Source: Brachycybe producta (lineage: Eukaryota; Arthropoda; Diplopoda; Playtdesmida; Andrognathidae). From it: DNA of 64,000 bases. The DNA lies in assembly GCA_036925085.1 (NCBI GenBank), contig JAUPFP010000045.1:1302001-1366000 (forward strand). Direction: 5' to 3'. Shown piece by piece: positions 45,484-57,064 of this stretch. The notes under the pieces were generated by a model that worked only from the letters and a program-made list of their open reading frames with translations, searched no databases and was not told where the DNA came from. Position 1 is the first letter of the stretch. Every line of letters begins with the position of its first letter. Position numbers and translations under genes: made by a program.

Positions 45484-45781
45484 ACATGTGTTATGGTTCT
45501 ATTCTTTGTATCATAGTCTGACAAAATTGTGAGACACATTTTTGCTGAATCCCATGTTCTTCAATGAAAATTCGATTGACATGTCTGATAAGAAAAGAGA
45601 GAGCTTTTGGTGTATTGTCTAATTATAAATTTGCTAGTGGTTTTTTTTTTCTATTATCTCTCTGCCTCGTTCTTCTTCCTTCTCCTCTCGTTTTTTTATG
45701 TCTTTTCATTCATTTTCAATATTTTCAGGTTTAGATGGACACAACAGCTTCATAGTTAAAGTAGCTCAATTACAATTTTAG
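42945..45781 (+). CDS. Candidate secreted-peptide gene, signal-peptide exon plus possible last exon
   Basis: Exon 1 is about 42850-43149, after the acceptor GGCTTTTTCAG. The ATG at 42945 sits in AAAATGG and is followed by 68 codons. These show a basic/aromatic start (MATLSHWRF), a hydrophobic core (IGILLVLLILTDL) and a likely cleavage site after SVLCA, then a Gly/Ser-rich segment and GVFGSVPIIEEDL. It ends at a consensus donor, G|GTGAGT. The next strong acceptor, TTTTCAATATTTTCAG at 45728, is in phase. It gives GLDGHNSFIVKVAQLQF and a stop at 45779-45781, for 85 residues in total. ATTAAA at 45915-45920 could serve as a poly(A) signal. Exon 1 is convincing; exon 2 is only phase-compatible, and the gene may instead continue beyond the window. 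The intron holds many family A units. I do not recognise the protein family. Confidence 0.5.
43225..44560. mobile_element. Cluster of decayed family A units in the intron
   Basis: A foldback at about 43380-43560 has GAAACTAGAAGGGGGG and GTGTTGATATATTTGAAAAT, then the mirror TATTTTGAAAGATATCAACG and TCTTCTAGTTTCTAAAATA. Further weaker arms in both directions follow near 43830, 44030-44120, 44150-44220, 44320-44400 and 44450. Repeated insertion or local duplication built this stretch. No coding. Confidence 0.55.
45126..45254. repeat. Family H tract, clearest copy, 9-bp period
   Basis: Consecutive 9-mers such as GGCCCATCA, AGCCCAATG, AGGGCCACA, AAGCTCACC, ATGCTCACG, AAGCCCAGG and CCCACAAAG run for about 130 bp. 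The period is close to exact although the units vary. Confidence 0.65.
45438..45481. repeat. (TG)22 microsatellite
   Basis: About 22 uninterrupted TG units. This is the longest dinucleotide run in the window. Confidence 0.9.
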
Positions 45782-46261
45782 GCTTTTTGTGTTGTGTGTT
45801 AATGTACTCTGGCTTGTAACTTAAAAAAGTTCAAAAGAAGAAAACTTGAAACATGTTCTGTTCTATGTAAATTGCTCTTAAAGTTGTTTTAGTTGTTACT
45901 CACTTTATTATGGTATTAAAGTGCACATTTAAAAACCGTATCTGAATCGGTAATTTATTAAGGGTGGAGTGATGTTTTGAGTGAAAACTTGAGTTCTCTT
46001 TTTTTTAAGTTGCTGGTTGTTGTTGTTGTTGCGATTTTACAAGTTTTGGAAGACGACGTAGCCTATAATTAACCGTTCACACTTTTTTTAAGTTTTTTTT
46101 TATCAAAAGTTATTAATGCGATCAATTTTTTTTTTGAGAGTTGTCCTTATAACTTATGTTTTTTTAACAAAAAAATATCTAAAAAACCAGCCCCTTGTTT
46201 TTACAATGTGTCTGGTTGAAAAAGGAAAAAAAAAAAAAGGAGGTCGTGGTGTGTAAGGTTA

Positions 46262-46920
46262 GAGATCCTATTCGTCCCTGTTTTTCCTGGGACAGTCGTG
46301 GTTTTCAGACCTTTGTCCCGGTGTTCCGACAAATTATGTTTGGGATGCTAAATGTCCTATTTTAAGTATTTTTTGTTTTGGTTGAGAAATAATTTTTGTT
46401 ATTGTTATGAAATATTGTTTTTTTCGGAATCTCAGCATATAACTAGCTACACGTCGTCAATTTAAATAAACTACACCGCTTAAAAAGATCTTGTCGAGCC
46501 GAGTTTGAATATCCAAAAAAAAAAAATTCCGTAGAAATAACAAACACGTGAAAAAGGTAGAATTTACATGGGGATTTTGGGGGATGCGCCCTCAGCCCCT
46601 CCTTCCCCAACAAATCTATATTGGCCTAACCTAACTTAGCTTAAGCTAGCCAACATATTCACCCTTACAGATTTAAATACTTTCTAAAATGCCATAGACT
46701 TCTATGTAAATGCTAAGTGTTGCACGGGTTTTTGATTTTCTTTTACGGAAAAAAATTACATATTCGTACTCGGCTCGACAAGTTCTTTCCAGCAAACTAT
46801 ATCTTATTGAAATTGGCATATGGGGCTCATGTAACTAGGATTCTACCATAATTTTTTTCTAATCTCCTTCATATTTTTTAATAAGTGACCCAATTTTTTT
46901 TTTTAAAAATGGGATCCCTA
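46262..46920. mobile_element. 659-bp element with a perfect 10-bp target duplication
   Basis: TGTAAGGTTA stands on both sides (46252-46261 and 46921-46930). The ends GAGATCCTATT and, on the minus strand, TAGGGATCCCATT are related inverted repeats. A 10-bp duplication suggests a Mutator-like element. Near the left end GGGACAGTC and TGTCCCGGTGTTCC recur. A second inverted-repeat element fills the middle (46484-46788). Confidence 0.65.
46484..46788. mobile_element. Nested MITE, ~305 bp, CTTGTCGAGCCGAGT ends
   Basis: The left arm AGATCTTGTCGAGCCGAGTT and the right arm read on the minus strand, AGAACTTGTCGAGCCGAGTA, both continue with CGAATAT-like text and a TTTCCGTA block, about 45 bp in all. 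The interior is non-coding, with a GC-richer patch near 46580. It sits within 46262-46920. Confidence 0.7.
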
Positions 46921-46929
46921 TGTAAGGTT

Positions 46930-48680
46930 AACCTCTCTGATTTGAACCATTCCTAGAGGACGTTTGTTGTATCAGAAAGGACAAAGATGTAACAGTAGGC
47001 GTTGTTCTACGCAATTGGATAAGGACCAAGGGACCTCACAAAGGACTAGGTCATAGGGCATTGAAAACATTCTGTGAGTGTGTGAGCGCAGAAGAAAAAA
47101 AAAAGGGGGGCCTCACGTCGAGACTATGACATTGTCCATCATTTCTTTTTAACATATCACCTGGATCAACTTGAGCTTCTGTCACAACAACTAATTTTTA
47201 TTCTCTCTTTTGTTGTGCCCTTCACCTTCCCCCTTCTACTCCCCTACTGTGTCCTCTTCTAGTTTTATTTTTTTTCGGCAGGATCCACCCTCTTCAAAAG
47301 TTTTCAAAACTTCTAAAATCTGTTTGGGAGAGGTTAAATAACTGCATTTGTTAACCTGGGTTTAGTTATAGAATAAAAAGAAAGCATTTGACTGTGTTTT
47401 TTCTTTTATTCATACTAGAAGTTCAGGCATTTTTAGAAGAAGAAAAAAACATAAACCTTTTAAAAGCAATAAATTCAAAGTTTGGATGAAAGTAGAATTA
47501 TCAGGTGAATGTGAAAAAAAGTATTTTCAAAAAAAAATATCTTAAAATGTAATTGATAGTTTTAAAATTATGAATTTTGACCGTTTTTTTTTTTGAAAGA
47601 TACCAATGTAAAAAAAAATCACATGACCAAACATCATCAACACCCTGAAATGTTTATTTGCATTAATTTTAATTTCTCATTTATTATTGTTTAACAAAAA
47701 AACAAAGTGAATATAAGCGTCACAATAGGAAGAAGAAAAAAAAATTCAGAAAATATCCTTTTTGATTGTGCCTTTTATCCGATCAAATCGGATATTCGAA
47801 ATTTCGGATATCCGTGGCGTCTCTAAAATAAAGTTAGCAATTTGACGTAGGTTTTTTTTTAGTTTGAAAATAGTAAAGATGAGAATAGAAATGAGTTTAA
47901 AAAAAACTTTCCAGAAAGAAGAATGTGTTTTAAATGGACACAGAAAGAGAAAGTGCCATTTTGCTTATCTTTATGTTGTTGAATGGAGAGTGGATGGAAG
48001 AAGTGGTATGTGGCATGTGACAGATAGGGGGGAGGTGAAACTGACTCAGACTATTTGAGCTTAGTGTGTTCAAAAGTTTTGAATTTGACATCCGCCCATG
48101 TATATATATGTATATATGTATGTATAATAAAGATATACATAAAACAAGTGTGTGTGAGATAGTACTAGTGTATACCACTAAGTAAATACTATGTATATTT
48201 TTGTGTGTAGACTGTAAAGAACAAAATGGGCAACTTTTCTATATGTTTGTTATGCATGGATAATGGAGAAAGTGTTGTTTTCTCCTCTTATAAACATATT
48301 TCCATTTCATTGGCCCAAGTGCATATATTTTTTTTGTTGGGATGATGTTTATGGAGTTTTTTTTTGGCTGTGGCAAGTTCCAACTTCTTAATGGAATTTC
48401 AACGTCTGTTCTCATTCATCAAATCACACTTTTCTCTCTCTCTCTCACACACTCTCTCTCTCTTTCTTTCTATTCTGCATTTTCTTATTCTATCTAACTT
48501 TTTGTGGTAATAAATACACATATACACATTATAAACATGCCTTTTAGAGAAGCAAAGTAAAAAAAAGCAACATGTGGCATATTGAAAAACAGTATAAACA
48601 TGGAATGTTTTTTCATTTGAAAATAAAACCACACAAGTCATTTACATTGTACATTACATGTACATACAGCATACATGTTT
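46930..48680. other. No gene supported
   Basis: The stretch has short frames only. TCGGATATTCGAAATTTCGG near 47790 is a small palindromic scrap like that at 1398. A CT-rich run lies at about 48428-48468 and TATATATGTA repeats near 48100. Confidence 0.45.
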
Positions 48681-48683
48681 ATA

Positions 48684-49493
48684 CAGGGTGGTCAAAATGT
48701 CTTGTGACTACATGCAACATGTAAAACATGTATGCATCATTTTACTGCAAAATAGTCAAGCGTATATAAGCTGTATTGACTAATTTAATTCAAGTCATGT
48801 CTATCATAGCTTGTGACTATTTGGTGGTCTACATTTTTAAGTAGACCTGTATTTTACTTTGACTAGTCAATGAATAGTCATCTAATAGAGGAGGTCACTA
48901 AGGACTAGTGTCATTGAAGCATAAACAATGGCGCCCACAATATCGTTTCATTAGTTAGTGGCAAAAAAGTAAATTTGAAATTGAAGCTTGGTCACCCGTT
49001 ATAAATTCTGGCGAGCCGAGTAAGTCATAAAAACATAAATGCATTTTTTTTTTATTAAAATTTAAAAATTACATTGTAAAATAAAAAAAAATGGCTTTTA
49101 TTTTTAAAGGGGAGAAGCGGCCCCTCTTGCCAGTACTTGCGGGCGCTCGTGAACATAACTGGTGTTTTATAGATTTAGTGTATTTGAAGCTTTAAGTCTG
49201 GTTAGAGTCGGTTACATGTACTAGTCTTTACACTGGACTGTTCATTTGTGACTATTGTATAGTGACTATAGTTCCTAAGTGAAATCAGGGCTTAATTTTG
49301 TTGTCATATCTTTTTGCATAATGCTTAAAACATAATGTTAAAACAAGTTGACAATTAAGTTTTTTGCGTCCATATGTTGTAAAATGGTGTTATTTTGTCA
49401 AACGGTTCTGCAATTGTATTGGGGGGGGGAGAATAACTAGTAAAATGATACAAATTGGCAACAAGATATTTTGTGTTGCCAGTGGCCACTCTG
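48684..49493. mobile_element. Mariner-type element, ~810 bp, non-coding
   Basis: The ends CAGGGTGGTCA and, on the minus strand, CAGAGTGGCCA are flanked by TA (48682-48683 and 49494-49495), with TATA just outside both. GACTAGTCA/TAGTCA-type words recur inside. No transposase frame. The match is short, so the pairing could be chance. Confidence 0.5.
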
Positions 49494-49841
49494 TATATTA
49501 TTATTATTTTAAACAAAAAATATGATAGTTTTCTTGGACTTTTTCACTTCCGGCGAACAACAAGTCTGGCAAGTTTTTTTTTTGTGAGAGGCAAGTTTAT
49601 TAAATAGTAAAGTGTGTGTCATTTAATTGTGTTGTCACATGTGATATTGATGTTATACAGTATTGTATGTAGTAGGTCTGGTGTGTTACATATTTTTTCT
49701 AAGTAATCTATCCGCTTGCTTTCTTACAAAGGAAAAAAAAGACATTTATTTCATCTAGATATCGATTCTTCATATATGAGTATGTTGTAATTTGTAATGT
49801 TATATACTGTATATATGGTCACATCTATTTTGTGTAATGTG

Positions 49842-49931
49842 TCCGTTACACGAAATGTATGGTCGTTTCGCGTTTTGCATCAAGCCAGTTTATGTTCATT
49901 TTGCGAAATGGACAGTCATTTCGTGTAATGG
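49842..49931. repeat. Small foldback of ATTTCG words
   Basis: CCGTTACACGAAATG at the left mirrors CATTTCGTGTAATGG at the right. A second inner pair is GTTTCGC / GCGAAATG. Five TTTCG/CGAAA words fall within 90 bp. Confidence 0.6.
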
Positions 49932-50600
49932 ATAATTACACCTAGTGGATGCGACATATATACGGTGTTTGGTGTACAAAGTTTCCTTGGTGATGAATGT
50001 CCACGTCCTGTGTTTTTGACACCCTTCCATTATTGTTGCAGCTTCAGTATATATTTCTGCTAAAGTTGAAAATGAGTTAATCTACAGATTCACTAGTCAA
50101 TATGTATAAGTTCCCATATACATGTATATTTGTGCAAATCGTTTGCAGTTGAACACTTTGCGCATTGCCCTAAAAAAAAAGGTATTAATTGTGCAAATGT
50201 ACTATTCCCGTTGGTGGTTTTGCATATTGTCTTGTTATTGTGCATAATCGATTTTTTTCACGTGGTGGCGGGGTAGCATAAAACTATAATCATCTTGTTC
50301 GATTGAACTTTTTTGTGGAGAAGAAAACAGTTCATTAATTTTATTCAATACAAAGTTATAATACAGCTAACCTATAATTTGAACTTTTCAATTGACCGAA
50401 AACGGTGTTTGTTTGGAAATTGTCCCATTTTTAAACGTTGCTATCTCAAACGACGCCAATCGTTGGATGGATAAGCTAGCAATGCTTCTAGGTATTGTGG
50501 CGTTTTGCTACTAAATAAGCGTTCAATTGAACAAAAGCCAAAGTGAATCGTTCTACGAAATTTTTAGCTTTTATCCAGTTTGTGGTCGTTGTTCAATTTT

Positions 50601-50665
50601 GCGCTTATTCAAGTTAGGCGCTTATTCATTTTGGCGTTTGTTCAGTTTGGCGCTTATTCACTTTG
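50601..50665 (+). repeat. 16-17-bp tandem repeat, four units
   Basis: GCGCTTATTCAAGTTAG, GCGCTTATTCATTTTG, GCGTTTGTTCAGTTTG and GCGCTTATTCACTTTG follow one another directly within the family G element. Confidence 0.8.
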
Positions 50666-50692
50666 GCTGACGCTGGATCATGTTAATTTGAT

Positions 50693-50875
50693 TTAAAGCA
50701 GCGATAACACTGACTACTGTTCTCGCAAGATTTCGTGCCAGAAGTAAATCAAATATAACTGAATCTTCACAGTTTCTTGCAAAAAAAAACCCAAAGATAT
50801 CAAAGTATAAATCAAAAATATAAAGCCAAGAGTATTTATTGGCAATTAAAATTAATTCAAGGACACATTGCAGTG
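50693..50875 (-). repeat. Family C copy 2, inverted, nested in family G
   Basis: On the minus strand it begins CACTGCAATGTGTCCTTGAA and ends CAGTGTTATCGCTGCTTTAA, matching 21336-21511 with the shared TTTTTTGCAAGAAACTGTG. Confidence 0.65.
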
Positions 50876-51117
50876 TTTTTTGTTTTAAATATCGCCAATG
50901 TAATCGCCGCTTAATGGGAACCCATAATAACTAGCCTCCACCTAAAACCCTCGTTGTTGTTTCAGATGGGTACACCTGACCAAACAAGCAATCTGCAAAT
51001 GTTGCCTTAGTTTAAAAAAAATTTCCAATTGCGGATTTCATTAATAATTAATGTAATGGGAATATCTAATTTGGAAACAAAAAAAAAAGTTAACACTTTT
51101 GTCAACCTGTGGAGAAC

Positions 51118-51147
51118 ATCGATGTTCGAAACTGCTCGAACATCGAT
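51118..51147. repeat. Perfect 12-bp stem hairpin
   Basis: ATCGATGTTCGA and its exact mirror TCGAACATCGAT are separated by six bases (AACTGC). The flanks show no further symmetry. Confidence 0.85.
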
Positions 51148-51284
51148 TTCTGGGCATTTTATAATTGGTTTTATTTTGATGATTATTTTAGACGATTATA
51201 TTTGATCAATTTAAATATTGTGTCAGTTTTGATCTGTCTGTCAATTTTATCTTTTAACCATTTTTGTTTATCAAATTAAAAGTG

Positions 51285-51545
51285 GCTTTCAAGTGTAAAC
51301 GCTCTCGAACTTTGGCTGTTCTGTCTGTCTTTTAGAAATTTTTTTTTTTAGAAAACTAGAAGGGGTAGCTGAATTACTTAATGGGTATTTTCATGTTGAT
51401 ATCCGTTAAATTTAAATTAAGCTTTTTATGTCAGCTTGAAAATAACCTCAACTTATTTTTTTTTTAATTTGTCTAGTTTGAAAGATATCAACATTGTATT
51501 ATTAATTTCTTCTTAGTGTTGCTCATTTGAAATGCAGAAATACAA
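51285..51545. mobile_element. Family A copy with both arms
   Basis: The forward arm has AGTGTAAACGCTCTCGAACT, AAAACTAGAAGGGGTAGCTG and GGGTATTTTCATGTTGATAT. The mirror arm, AGTTTGAAAGATATCAACAT, follows after about 70 bp. Confidence 0.6.
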
Positions 51546-52613
51546 TAGTTAAAAAAATGAACTGTTCATAAAACATCTTAATACTTCAAAGTATTTTTCA
51601 GTAATAAGATTAGTTAGGAATAGTTAAGTCTGAATGCCTTTCTTGTAATCTCTTGATTCTTTCAGACAGGCAGAAACGTTAATTAAAAATGTAGTTATAA
51701 AGTTTAATTGCTTTCGATCTTTCAGAAGATGCTTTGCTTTTTTATGCAATAACAACAACAACAAAAAACCTCTGACAATAGCTGGGTTTTTTTTGTATTT
51801 AGTGTAGAGTTTGACATCCGTTGGTAAGAAGTATTTCTACCACAAAAATGCCCAGAAGAAAGATGTTTTAGTTTATAACATGGTGATGAAAATTGGTGGT
51901 TGGTATTTTTGATGGTGTTCCACACAAACACACACACTGTGTACAGTATGTAATTTTTCTTTTTCGGATATAAATTAATGTTTGGTAGTAATTTATGAAC
52001 ATGCTGTGGTAAAAACAACTAATGTTATTAGTACTTATGATGCACCATTTGCCAAATTCTAAGTGGGCTTTTAGTTCAATGAAATATCAAAAACACCATT
52101 TTTTATGGTCATTAGGTATATAAAACGAATATAAATTTTTTTATGAGGAAATATTATTCCCTCAGTAATTTTAAATCGTTGCTTAACATAAAGCTAAGCT
52201 TTAAAACATGATGCAAAACAAACCTTTATGAAGTTAAGTTTAAAAACTGTTTAGCTTTGCTTTAAGCTACTTTGTAGACTGACTACCTCGGGTAAAAGAG
52301 AAATAAAATTTCATTTAAATACTAAATGGTATTTAAATAAATACTATTCTAGTATTTAAATAAATTCTAGCATTGAAATACTAGAATAGTAGTTGAATAT
52401 GCTACACCTATTTTCTAAAATAAAGAAATTAATTTAAAAAAAAAATATTAAAATATTTTTTTCATTAGTTTATTCGCTCACTAATTAGTGGGTGCAATCG
52501 GAAACTATAAAAGCTATTTAATAATTAAAAAATAACAGAAAAGTAGTGCTTGTGGAAGTAACGTGTGGCTGAGGCTTTTTGTAAAGAAAACTGTCCGAGA
52601 ATCAAGCTAGCTC

Positions 52614-53287
52614 CAGTGGCGTAGCTAGGCTTTGTTGCGCCCCCCCCCTTCCCCCGGCCACTTAAAACTTTGCGCCTCCTTAGCTTCCTCTCCACATAGC
52701 CCCCATACTAGGTGGGGGGTACTATTTTGATGAACGGCGGAACAGGTCTGAACAATAGTAGGAACAGTCGGAAGGTTAGGAAAGGTTAAGAAATTAATCA
52801 TGTTGCAGGGGGTCTGGGGGCGCAGCCCCCCATTTTTTAAAGAATTATTAAAACAAATTTGTCCATTGTTCCGACTGTTCTTCCCGTTAATCAAATTAGG
52901 GAACAGTCGAACAATGGACTAATTTGATTTAATAAAAATAATTTTTTTAAAAAAACTGGAGGCTGCGCCCACAACCACCCTGCAACAAGTTTAAATTAAC
53001 TAAACCTAACCTTCTGACTGTTCCTACAATTTTTTCGAATATTCCTACCATTGTTCCTCCGTGCCCATTGATCTCTATGAAGATTTACTGGTGCAAGTAT
53101 GTAGTTTTTAAAAGTAAATATTAAATGAAAGTCTATTTATTTTTGAAATTAACTGAATAAATTAAGCGAGCGATTCCGAATCACTCGCTTGATTTTTGAA
53201 AATACATAACTTTCATTTCGTTTTTTGCGCCCCCAAACCTCCTGCGCCCGCAGTTGCGGGTCTTGCGGGTGCCTAGCTACGCCACTG
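52614..53287. mobile_element. hAT (Tip100-like) non-autonomous element, 674 bp
   Basis: The ends CAGTGGCGTAGCTAGGC are exact inverted repeats and a perfect 8-bp duplication, GCTAGCTC, flanks them (52606-52613 and 53288-53295). CAGNGGCGTAGC ends with 8-bp duplications are typical of the Tip100 branch of hAT (family knowledge). Inside is a second mirrored pair: AGGAACAGTCGGAAGGTTAG near 52765 against CTAACCTTCTGACTGTTCCT near 53015, with GGCGCAGCCCCC against GGCTGCGCCC between them. It has no transposase, so it depends on a helper. It is probably recent because the duplication is intact. Confidence 0.9.
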
Positions 53288-53299
53288 GCTAGCTCCACC

Positions 53300-55040
53300 T
53301 ACTCTTCTCCAGGAAGGGGTGTGTGTTTATATGTAGACAGACAGTTATGTTTGCACCAATGGCCTCCTCTAAATGAGGCGCTCTATGGCCTCATATTTGA
53401 GAAGAAAATGGCAGAATAAAAATACGTCAGGAAAATTCTTTACAGCAAGCATCAAGAAATACTTTTTAGTTTCCGATTGCTTCTTTTTTTTTTAGTCAAT
53501 AGGTAAACTTTTCAAATATTTTCATTTTATAGTATGAAGATGTTCTGAATTTTAAATGAATTAATTAGATTAAGGTTTTGCTTTTTTTTAGCAATTTTTT
53601 TTTTACATCTTATTTGTTCAAATATTTTGTTTCCACCCTTATTTCGTAATTTGTTCATTGTGTTTTTAAACTAATTTCTTTTAATGCAAACGTTTTCCCC
53701 CCACCTTTTGAACCTTCCAATTCGATTTATTTAACCAACGTTGATTATTTGAATTTATTGCATTAGAAAAGAGGGAACCAACTTAAAATGCTTTTTTTGA
53801 GTGTTTTTTTTTTTCTTGTAATCAATTGAAACGAACTTTCCTCATAAATTGGTGGTCGATTTTTATTATTGACTTCCAATAAAGCTACAGGTATATATAC
53901 ATTATGTACATTATTAATAATAAACTTAAAGATGACGTCACATCCTATTATTGATTTCTATTTTATAATCTAAGCTTTAATTTTTACTTTTGACTTTGAA
54001 ATTAGTAACACAATTTAATAATGTATTTCAATGTCATGATTGTTTAATTATTGTTTTGTCACTTTTTTCAAGTCCTTCCATTTTTTCCACTAATTTTCGG
54101 CTTTTTTTTTTGTCATTTCCCACGCGAGAATATTTGGGGGGTTGTTTGTTGTCCCCGTTTTTTTTTGCGGGTGGAATAGAGGAGGCAAAACCCGAGGTTT
54201 TCTTTATTCTCCCCTTTTTTTTCTCCTAATGGAGCTTCTAAGGGAGGTGTTGTTTAGCTACATTGTTGGACCTTCCCATCTGTCCATTCTATTTAATATT
54301 ATATAAAATACACAATTGTTATTATTATACATATTGAGTCATCAGAAACTCCTGAGATCCGTAATGGGAACCACTTAAACTTGCATCCCGGGATCCACAC
54401 ACACTCCTTGAATGTGTCAATCAGGAATTGGAACTCGAGAGAGGAAAATGGGGGGTGGGGGTCCGTTTTTGTTGTTGGGATTTTTTTTGAGTCCCTTTGA
54501 TATTTGATGCTTGTAAATCTATAATATAGTTTCATAATATTAACGATTGAAATAGTTTCCTTTTTTATTGTGTCTCTCGATTGGTTCGTTACAAAGACTT
54601 TAAAAGTGATGTAATAATTTTTGTAAAATGTATTTTGATTGCTGGGGGTAACCATGACAATTACTCAAGTATCCTCTTCCTTCTACAAAAGAATCTTTAA
54701 GTATTTTCTTGGGTCAAATGCGAATTTTATAGGTTCATTGGATTTGGGTTGAGGAAGGGGGGAGGGGGTCGAGGGGTCAAGTACGCTTTATTCGTATTGA
54801 TTCATAATTTCAAAGACGTGTATTTTTCAGTCCACACATGAATTCATCATTAAATTGACCGCGCAGTAAGTTTGATGTCAACAGTTCAAACAATGGAATT
54901 GAAATAATAAAATTTTTTTTACAAAAAGCGATTTGAAGACCTTCTTATTAAAGAGCCAATTGCAAAATATGCAAATTAAAGAAAATGTTCACATGCGACA
55001 TAAAGGTGGTGCTGTCTGTGTCAGGAGACAAATTAAGAGA
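53300..55040. other. No gene supported
   Basis: The stretch is T-rich with short frames. It contains a perfect TGACGTCA at 53933-53940. Nothing recognisable as an exon. Confidence 0.45.
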
Positions 55041-55049
55041 TTAAATTAG

Positions 55050-55340
55050 AAAGGGTTTCAAAATAAACTTTTTATAAACAAAAATTAAAAAAAACATACA
55101 CGTCTGCTAAGCTTAATCTGCTTAAAGTTAGGTGTTTTTCAAACATACAAAAAGCTTATTTTGAAAGATATCATCAGCATGGACTTTTAAAGTGAATGAG
55201 TTAAACTTCTAGTTTCTAAAAACTTTCAAGTTTCTCTTTAAACTGAGAGATAAATACCTTAAGAAGTTACGTGTTTTAGAAACTAGAAGAGTAAATGAAT
55301 CAGGGTTATTATATTTTATAGCTTTGAAAATAAACTGTTT
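55050..55340. mobile_element. Family A copy, arms in reverse order
   Basis: A mirror arm comes first (AGCTTATTTTGAAAGATATC, then AAACTTCTAGTTTCTAAAAA and CTTTCAAGTTTCTC). A forward arm follows (GTGTTTTAGAAACTAGAAGA, then GAAAATAAACTGTTTA). The two arms face each other, the reverse of the complete copy. Confidence 0.6.
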
Positions 55341-55449
55341 ATGACAATTTTGGATTTTCTGAAAGTTATTAAACTGTGAAAATTTCATTTGGAAGAAAAC
55401 CTTCATTTGACTGCATATATATTGAATTGAATATGGAGCATTCCCATTA

Positions 55450-55451
<2 letters not shown>

Positions 55452-55492
<41 letters not shown>

Positions 55493-55494
55493 TT
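55452..55494. repeat. (TTA)n microsatellite
   Basis: About 14 units of TTA, uninterrupted. Confidence 0.9.
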
Positions 55495-55499
55495 AAATA

Positions 55500-57060
55500 A
55501 AATTGAGGTGGAGATCATAGAGTATTTAAATATCTTCCTAATTTGGTTTTGGCTTTTTTCTTGTTCAAGTTATTGTCACTTTTTGCGGCTTTTTTTGAAA
55601 TAATTACAGGGGGTTTGAAGGAAACCATTTTCCATCTGTAGATAATTAAAGCTTGAAAATATTTAAAGCGAGATGATTGTTGGGTTGAGGTAATTATCCC
55701 TCCTTCCCGCCCTTGAAAATTGTAATAATACATGTATGTAGCGAGTATGTAGGGAGGCCCTTGAGCTTATACTGTATTAAGGTTTCTAAGTGCCACTCGT
55801 TAAATAGGTAAATTAAGGTGTTGTTGACTAACAGGCTGCTATATAGCTACTTTACCATGATATTCAATGTAGACAAATTGTAGGACTTGATATTTTTTCT
55901 CCCCTTTGAGGTTTTTTTTAATGTGGTGTTTTGAGAAAATTGCGTGTCGTGCATATTATCGTATATTATCTTAAATTATAAACGATCTTTAGTTTTTAGT
56001 TTGTGGTGCGATTTTTTTTCCCCTCAACTTCTTCTGATTGATCACTTGCCTCTTATTCAAATTATTACCCGTCTACATTTTAGCTTTTTATGGGTTAGCA
56101 TTTTAGCTTATATTTTTCTGTCTCAGAAAGAAGAAATAAACATAATGTGCACAGAAACTATTTCGAACTTTTTTTTTTGTTTCAATCTTATTTTGGGCCA
56201 AACAATAGTTTGTTTCCATTAGGTTAAAATATAGGGTAAAAATGAATTTTGATCTGGTAATTTTTAGAGAATCTTATAGGTTTATTTAGTAGTATTTTGA
56301 AAAAATTGACCTGATCAAAATTCATTTTCAACTCCTATAACCAGAAGAGACGTTGTCGGTATGTTGGAAAGATTCATACTGACAAAATTCATTTATAAAA
56401 TAAATGAATCAAACGTTACAAAACGATCTTCAATAATTTAAAATGTGAAGATTTGCATAATTTGCAACGCATCTAGGTACCTAATGTAATGTCCATTTCC
56501 AATATTTAAAAAAAAATTTTTTTGGGAGCCTTATGGACTTTGGTATGCTTTTGAAAAGCCCAACAAAAAGTGGCTTTGTGTGAATATGGCGTTCCTAATG
56601 GGCTGGAATGGACCTCAGGTTTTTTTTTTCAAAATAGAGGTTAGACTCTATGTAAAGGTGTTAGTTTTTTTTAAAAAAAAATTAATAATCTAGTTTCAAA
56701 TTGTTTAATAACATAAGTGTAATTTGTAGCCGTATCACTTTTATTATGCTGAAGGCGTTTTATTTTTGGCAACAATTAATTTTCCTTGTGATATGAAATT
56801 TTGCGTTTTGCTGTTCTCGTTTTCTTGGCGGCAATCTTCTTAATCGTATTTTTTAAAAAAAAAATGCAAATTATACCTTTTTGGAAATGATGGATTGAAT
56901 CAATTTGTGTCAACTAGTTGAAGTATTTATTATTGGTAGTGAATTTCATGTTTTTTTTTAAAGAAAAACTGCGTGCTTGAATTTCCAAGTTTGTAAAAGT
57001 TTTTACAATACAGCAGCTAACTTTCTTGTCATAGCGTTAATATAGATTGATCTCTGGTTA
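55500..57060. other. No gene seen
   Basis: Short frames, A and T runs. A small pair, GAATTTTGATCTGGTAATTT near 56243 and TGACCTGATCAAAATTCATT near 56307, forms a weak mirror. No gene evidence. Confidence 0.45.
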
Positions 57061-57064
57061 TTTT

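Larger units (their letters stand above)
50425..50985. mobile_element. Family G copy 2, ~560 bp
   Basis: The left text TATCTCAAACGACGCCAATC, GTTGGATGG and GCTAGCAATGCTTCTAG parallels the right end read on the minus strand: GTACCCATCTGAAACAAC, AACGAGGGTTTTAGGTGGAG and GCTAGTTAT. GCTAGCAATGCTTCTAG is shared exactly with copy 3. A short tandem repeat and an inverted family C copy lie inside. Confidence 0.5.

Noticed and set aside
53225-53419. 64-codon Cys/Ser-rich frame
   Set aside because: It translates the GC-rich right end of the hAT element and runs out into its flank.
54299-54655. 118-codon minus-strand frame
   Set aside because: The composition is that of random AT-rich DNA, there is no domain, and its boundaries do not fit splice sites.
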